Below are positions 60,639 to 64,000 of a stretch of DNA of 64,000 nucleotides, one piece after another. Below the pieces are notes generated by a model. That model was not told where the DNA came from. It did not search any database and saw nothing but the letters and a program-made list of their open reading frames with translations. The position numbers and the translations under genes were made by a program. How positions within the stretch are numbered: position 1 is the stretch's first letter; every line of letters begins with the position of its first letter. Source of the DNA: Kosakonia sp. SMBL-WEM22 (GTDB taxonomy: Bacteria > Pseudomonadota > Gammaproteobacteria > Enterobacterales > Enterobacteriaceae); contig NZ_CP051488.1 of assembly GCF_014490785.1 (NCBI RefSeq), forward strand, positions 3,844,001 to 3,908,000, written 5' to 3'.

Positions 60639-60679
60639 CGCGAAAAGCAGCTTTAGTTTCCAGGATGAGCAATGTGAAG

Positions 60680-60699
60680 GGCCAGCTAAGCTGGCCTTT
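60680..60699 (+). terminator. Attenuator-like hairpin between emrR and emrA
   Basis: GGCCAGC-TAA-GCTGGCC followed by TTTCTG. A short terminator-like stem within the operon, which would lower emrAB relative to emrR. Confidence 0.5.
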
Positions 60700-60757
60700 C
60701 TGACGAAGGTCGTCGGTACACGCCGACATAACTAAAAATAAGATCGTGGAGAGAATC

Positions 60758-61930
60758 ATGAGCGCAAATGCGGAGAGTTCTACCCCGCAGCAACCGGTCA
60801 AAAAGCGCGGCAAACGTAAAGGACTGCTGCTGTTACTGACCTTGCTCTTTGTTGTTATTGCCGTGGCATACGGAATTTATTGGTTTTTAGTCCTGCGTCA
60901 TTTTGAAGAGACTGACGATGCTTACGTGGCAGGCAACCAGGTGCAGATCATGTCGCAGGTTTCCGGCAGCGTGACGAAAGTCTGGGCCGACAACACCGAT
61001 TTTGTGCAGAAAGGCGATGTGCTGGTCACGCTTGATGAGACCGATGCCCGCCAGGCATTTGAAAAAGCGCAGACCCAGCTGGCAAGCAGCGTGCGCCAGA
61101 CCCGGCAGTCCATTATCAACAGCAAACAACTGCAGGCGAGCGTTGAGCTGAAAAAGACCGCCCTTGCGCAGGCGCAGAGCGATCTTAACCGCCGCGTACC
61201 GCTCGGCAGCGCAAATCTGATTGGCCGTGAAGAGTTGCAGCATGCCCGTGATGCAGTTGCCAGCGCGCAGGCCGCGCTGGATGTTGCCGTTCAGCAATAT
61301 AATGCCAACCAGGCGATCGTGCTGGACACGCCGCTGGAAGATCAGCCCGCGGTGAAGCAGGCGGCAACGGAAGTGCGTAATAGCTGGCTGGCCCTGCAGC
61401 GTACCAAAATTGTCAGCCCGCTTACCGGGTATGTCTCCCGCCGCGCGGTGCAGCCTGGCGCGCAGATCACTACGTCGACTCCGTTGATGGCTGTGGTCCC
61501 GGCAACCAATCTCTGGGTGGATGCGAACTTTAAAGAGACGCAGCTTGCGCATATGCGTATCGGCCAGACCGCGACCATCATCAGCGATTTTTATGGTGAT
61601 GAGGTTGAGTACAAAGGCAAAGTGGTGGGTCTCGATATGGGTACCGGCAGCGCCTTCTCCCTGCTACCCGCGCAGAACGCGACCGGGAACTGGATCAAAG
61701 TGGTTCAGCGACTGCCGGTGCGTGTCGAGCTTGATGCCCAACAGCTCTCAGATCATCCGCTGCGTATTGGCCTGTCAACGACGGTGAAGGTTGATACCTC
61801 TGCCCGCGATGGCGCCGTGCTGGCGAAGCAGACGCGCACTACGCCTGCTTATGAGAGTAACGCGCGGGAGATCAATCTTGAGCCAGTCAACACGCTTATC
61901 AATAACATCGTGAAAGCCAACGCCGGGTAA
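60758..61930 (+). CDS. emrA: Multidrug efflux membrane-fusion protein EmrA
   Basis: EmrA links the inner-membrane pump EmrB to TolC. It has 390 residues, as in E. coli, from the ATG at 60758 after GGAGAG. One N-terminal membrane helix (about 25-45), then the barrel-sandwich and coiled-coil hairpin: TDDAYVAGNQVQIMSQVSGS and DNTDFVQKGDVLVTLD. Confidence 0.97.
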   Translation: MSANAESSTPQQPVKKRGKRKGLLLLLTLLFVVIAVAYGIYWFLVLRHFEETDDAYVAGNQVQIMSQVSGSVTKVWADNTDFVQKGDVLVTLDETDARQAFEKAQTQLASSVRQTRQSIINSKQLQASVELKKTALAQAQSDLNRRVPLGSANLIGREELQHARDAVASAQAALDVAVQQYNANQAIVLDTPLEDQPAVKQAATEVRNSWLALQRTKIVSPLTGYVSRRAVQPGAQITTSTPLMAVVPATNLWVDANFKETQLAHMRIGQTATIISDFYGDEVEYKGKVVGLDMGTGSAFSLLPAQNATGNWIKVVQRLPVRVELDAQQLSDHPLRIGLSTTVKVDTSARDGAVLAKQTRTTPAYESNAREINLEPVNTLINNIVKANAG

Positions 61931-61936
61931 TCTTAT

Positions 61937-63478
61937 ATGAGTGCCATGCAACAGAAACCGCTGGAAGGCGCGCAGCTGGTCATTATGACCATTGCACTTT
62001 CACTCGCGACCTTCATGCAGGTGCTGGATTCCACCATCGCCAACGTGGCTATCCCGACGATCGCCGGCAACCTTGGCTCTTCGCTGAGCCAGGGAACCTG
62101 GGTGATCACCTCCTTCGGGGTGGCGAACGCCATCTCAATCCCGATTACCGGCTGGCTGGCAAAACGCTTCGGCGAAGTGCGGCTCTTTCTCTGGTCGACG
62201 GTGGCGTTTGCCATCGCCTCCTGGGCGTGCGGCGTCTCTAACAGCCTCGGGATGCTGATCTTCTTCCGCGTCATCCAGGGGATTGTTGCCGGGCCGCTGA
62301 TCCCGCTTTCGCAGAGCCTGTTGCTAAGTAACTACCCGCCGGCGAAACGCTCCATCGCGCTGGCGCTCTGGTCAATGACGGTAATTGTCGCGCCGATTTG
62401 CGGGCCGATCCTCGGCGGCTATATCAGCGATAACTACCACTGGGGCTGGATCTTCTTTATCAACGTGCCGATTGGCGCGCTGGTGGTGCTGCTGACGCTG
62501 CAAAGCCTGCGCGGACGCGAGACGCGTACCGAGCAGCGGCGTATTGATGGCGTTGGCCTCGCATTACTGGTGGTGGGTATCGGCAGCCTGCAGGTGATGC
62601 TCGACCAGGGGAAAGAGCTGGACTGGTTCAACTCGACCGAGATTATTGTGCTGACGATTGTCGCGGTGATCTCCCTGAGCTTTCTGGTGGTGTGGGAGCT
62701 TACTGACGATAACCCGATTGTCGATCTCTCGCTGTTTAAGTCGCGGAACTTCACCATCGGCTGCCTGTGTATCAGCCTTGCCTATATGCTCTACTTCGGC
62801 GCAATTGTTTTGCTGCCGCAGCTGTTGCAGGAGGTGTATGGCTATACCGCAACCTGGGCCGGGCTGGCCTCTGCGCCGGTCGGGGTGATCCCGGTGCTGC
62901 TGTCGCCGATTATTGGGCGCTTTGCGCACAAGCTGGACATGCGTCGGCTGGTGACCTTTAGCTTTATTATGTATGCGGTGTGCTTCTACTGGCGCGCCTA
63001 TACATTTGAGCCGGGAATGGATTTTGGTGCGTCAGCGTGGCCACAGTTTATTCAGGGCTTCGCCGTGGCCTGCTTCTTTATGCCACTGACGACGATTACC
63101 CTCTCCGGGTTGCCGCCGGAGCGCCTGGCGGCGGCCTCCAGTTTGTCGAACTTTATGCGAACGCTGGCAGGCTCCATTGGTACCTCCATCACCACGACGC
63201 TGTGGACCAACCGTGAATCGATGCACCATGCGCAGCTGACGGAGTCCGTTAACCCCTATAACCCGAACGCGCAGGAGATGTATAACCAGCTGCAGGGAAT
63301 GGGGATGTCGCAACAGCAGTCGTCAGGCTGGATTGCTCAGCAGATTACTAATCAGGGGCTGATTATTTCGGCGAACGAGATTTTCTGGGTTTCGGCGGGA
63401 GTCTTCCTGATACTGCTTGGGCTAGTTTGGTTCGCCAAACCTCCCTTTGGCGCAGGCAGTAGCGGCGGCGCGCATTAA
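61937..63478 (+). CDS. emrB: Multidrug efflux MFS transporter EmrB
   Basis: EmrB is a 14-helix DHA2 proton/drug antiporter. It has 513 residues (E. coli 512). The motif VLDSTIANVAIPTIAGNLG in helix 1 and GPLIPLSQSLLL are conserved. It lies 6 bp after emrA. Confidence 0.97.
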   Translation: MSAMQQKPLEGAQLVIMTIALSLATFMQVLDSTIANVAIPTIAGNLGSSLSQGTWVITSFGVANAISIPITGWLAKRFGEVRLFLWSTVAFAIASWACGVSNSLGMLIFFRVIQGIVAGPLIPLSQSLLLSNYPPAKRSIALALWSMTVIVAPICGPILGGYISDNYHWGWIFFINVPIGALVVLLTLQSLRGRETRTEQRRIDGVGLALLVVGIGSLQVMLDQGKELDWFNSTEIIVLTIVAVISLSFLVVWELTDDNPIVDLSLFKSRNFTIGCLCISLAYMLYFGAIVLLPQLLQEVYGYTATWAGLASAPVGVIPVLLSPIIGRFAHKLDMRRLVTFSFIMYAVCFYWRAYTFEPGMDFGASAWPQFIQGFAVACFFMPLTTITLSGLPPERLAAASSLSNFMRTLAGSIGTSITTTLWTNRESMHHAQLTESVNPYNPNAQEMYNQLQGMGMSQQQSSGWIAQQITNQGLIISANEIFWVSAGVFLILLGLVWFAKPPFGAGSSGGAH

Positions 63479-63486
63479 CGCCCAGT

Positions 63487-63520
63487 AAAAACGCCTCCGC
63501 AGGGAGGCGTTTTTTTATTT
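63487..63520. terminator. Bidirectional terminator between emrB and the FKBP-like gene
   Basis: AAAACGCCTCC and GGAGGCGTTTT pair around GCAG with a T-run on each strand. It serves both convergent genes and overlaps the last codon of the FKBP-like gene. Confidence 0.9.
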
Positions 63521-64000
63521 CACAATACCAAGGATCTCAAGCGTCATGATGGATGCCACGCCCGGTGGCACCATACCCGGGATCCCCTGCTCGCCGTAAG
63601 CCAGCTCAGCGGGGGTATAGATGCGGATCCGCCCCCCCACCACCACTTTTTCAATGCCTGTGCGCATCAGCGGCGGCAGCTCGCTAACCCGCCCGCTGTG
63701 TACCGCGCCGCGCGACAGCACCTTGCCGGAACTGAGCTTCTCATCAACCCGGAAGCGAATCACATCGCTGGAAAGCAGTGCAACGCCCTGCCCTTTTTTC
63801 TCCACCAGATAGACGATGCCGTTGGCGGTGCGCTCAGCGCCTTTCAGCTTTGCCGCCTCGGCCAGCAGCTTTTGTGCCTGTTTCTTGTTCTGCGCCAGCT
63901 CGTTTTTCTGCGCATCGCCCATCTTTTTATTCAGGCTTTGCAGCACCTTTTCGATATCGTCGTTTTTCATTTGCAGGCTGCCAGCGAACTTATCCTGAAA
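63515..64000 (-). CDS. FKBP-fold protein with degenerate active site, N-terminus beyond the window
   Basis: Partial: the frame stays open from the internal Met at 63970 to the right edge (FQDKFAGSLQ precedes it), so the N-terminus is outside. What is seen is the end of an FkpA/FklB/Mip-like helical N-terminal domain (DDIEKVLQSLNKKM) and an FKBP domain ending GGRIRIYTPAELAYGEQGIPG. The proline-pocket residues of FKBPs are mostly replaced: the usual YxGxLxDGxxFD reads VDEKLSSGKVLS, and the usual IPGWxEGL reads LPPLMRTGI. It may be a chaperone without isomerase activity. In E. coli luxS, not an FKBP gene, follows emrB. Confidence 0.85.
   Translation of the reverse strand, partial: FQDKFAGSLQMKNDDIEKVLQSLNKKMGDAQKNELAQNKKQAQKLLAEAAKLKGAERTANGIVYLVEKKGQGVALLSSDVIRFRVDEKLSSGKVLSRGAVHSGRVSELPPLMRTGIEKVVVGGRIRIYTPAELAYGEQGIPGMVPPGVASIMTLEILGIVK

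Noticed and set aside
1..64000. tRNA, rRNA, insertion sequences, prophage or integrase genes
   Set aside because: None seen: no transposase, integrase or phage structural genes and no recognisable tRNA cloverleaf or CCA-ended gene.

Overview
The window looks like chromosome of a member of the Enterobacteriaceae, most like Kosakonia or Enterobacter; this is inferred from gene content and is not a species call. The last 15 kb follow the E. coli K-12 order alaE-ygaC-ygaM-nrdHIEF-proVWX-emrRAB, and those proteins are nearly identical to E. coli where I can recall the sequences. The left third is flagellar and visibly more divergent from E. coli: FlhD, FliA, FlgM and FlgN match only roughly. I therefore read it as an extra flagellar locus rather than the ordinary one.

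Layout. 1-1240: tandem array of paired, inverted REP elements (102-bp unit, twelve full copies plus part of a thirteenth, open at the left edge). 1308-19356, all minus strand: flgBCDEFGHIJ, flgKL, a chemoreceptor, fliA, flhDC, motAB, cheAW. 19637-21171, plus strand: flgA, flgM, flgN. The locus thus carries rod, hook, hook-filament junction, stator, part of the signalling core, master regulator, sigma-28 and anti-sigma together. Filament, export, switch and cheRBYZ genes are not in the window. 21172-22023 is non-coding with an orphan terminator. 22024-31924: an SgrR-like regulator; a four-gene plus-strand operon (periplasmic peroxiredoxin, DsbD-like electron transporter, ECF sigma factor, NrsF-type membrane anti-sigma) behind an ECF-type promoter motif; a minus-strand ABC importer (AfuABC/FbpABC type); and two tandem paralogues of unknown function. 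32131-38620: scrKYABR for sucrose, with three identical ScrR-type operators. 38896-41578: an MFS transporter and a glucarate-dehydratase-like enolase. 41673-42511: ygaVP with a 38-bp palindromic operator. 42578-48287: dcm without vsr, a second chemoreceptor, a LysR/SDR pair and an unknown 292-residue protein. 48414-64000: yqaE, a small DUF2158-like gene, alaE, ygaC, ygaM, nrdHIEF, proVWX, a ygaY-like MFS gene, emrRAB, and the end of an FKBP-fold gene cut by the right edge.

How it fits together. FlhDC, FliA and FlgM in one locus would form a complete three-tier flagellar hierarchy. Two genes 35-40 kb away, the second chemoreceptor and the unknown 292-residue protein, have good sigma-28 promoter matches with exact 11-bp spacing and the same -10 octamer, so they probably belong to a flagellar regulon. 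The peroxiredoxin/DsbD-like/ECF/NrsF operon reads as a self-regulated envelope peroxide-reduction module. The remainder is carbon uptake (sucrose, an aldarate-like acid, an ABC substrate), sulfide sensing (ygaVP), aerobic class Ib dNTP synthesis (nrdHIEF, with two NrdR boxes 31 bp apart), osmoprotection (proU) and drug efflux (emrRAB).
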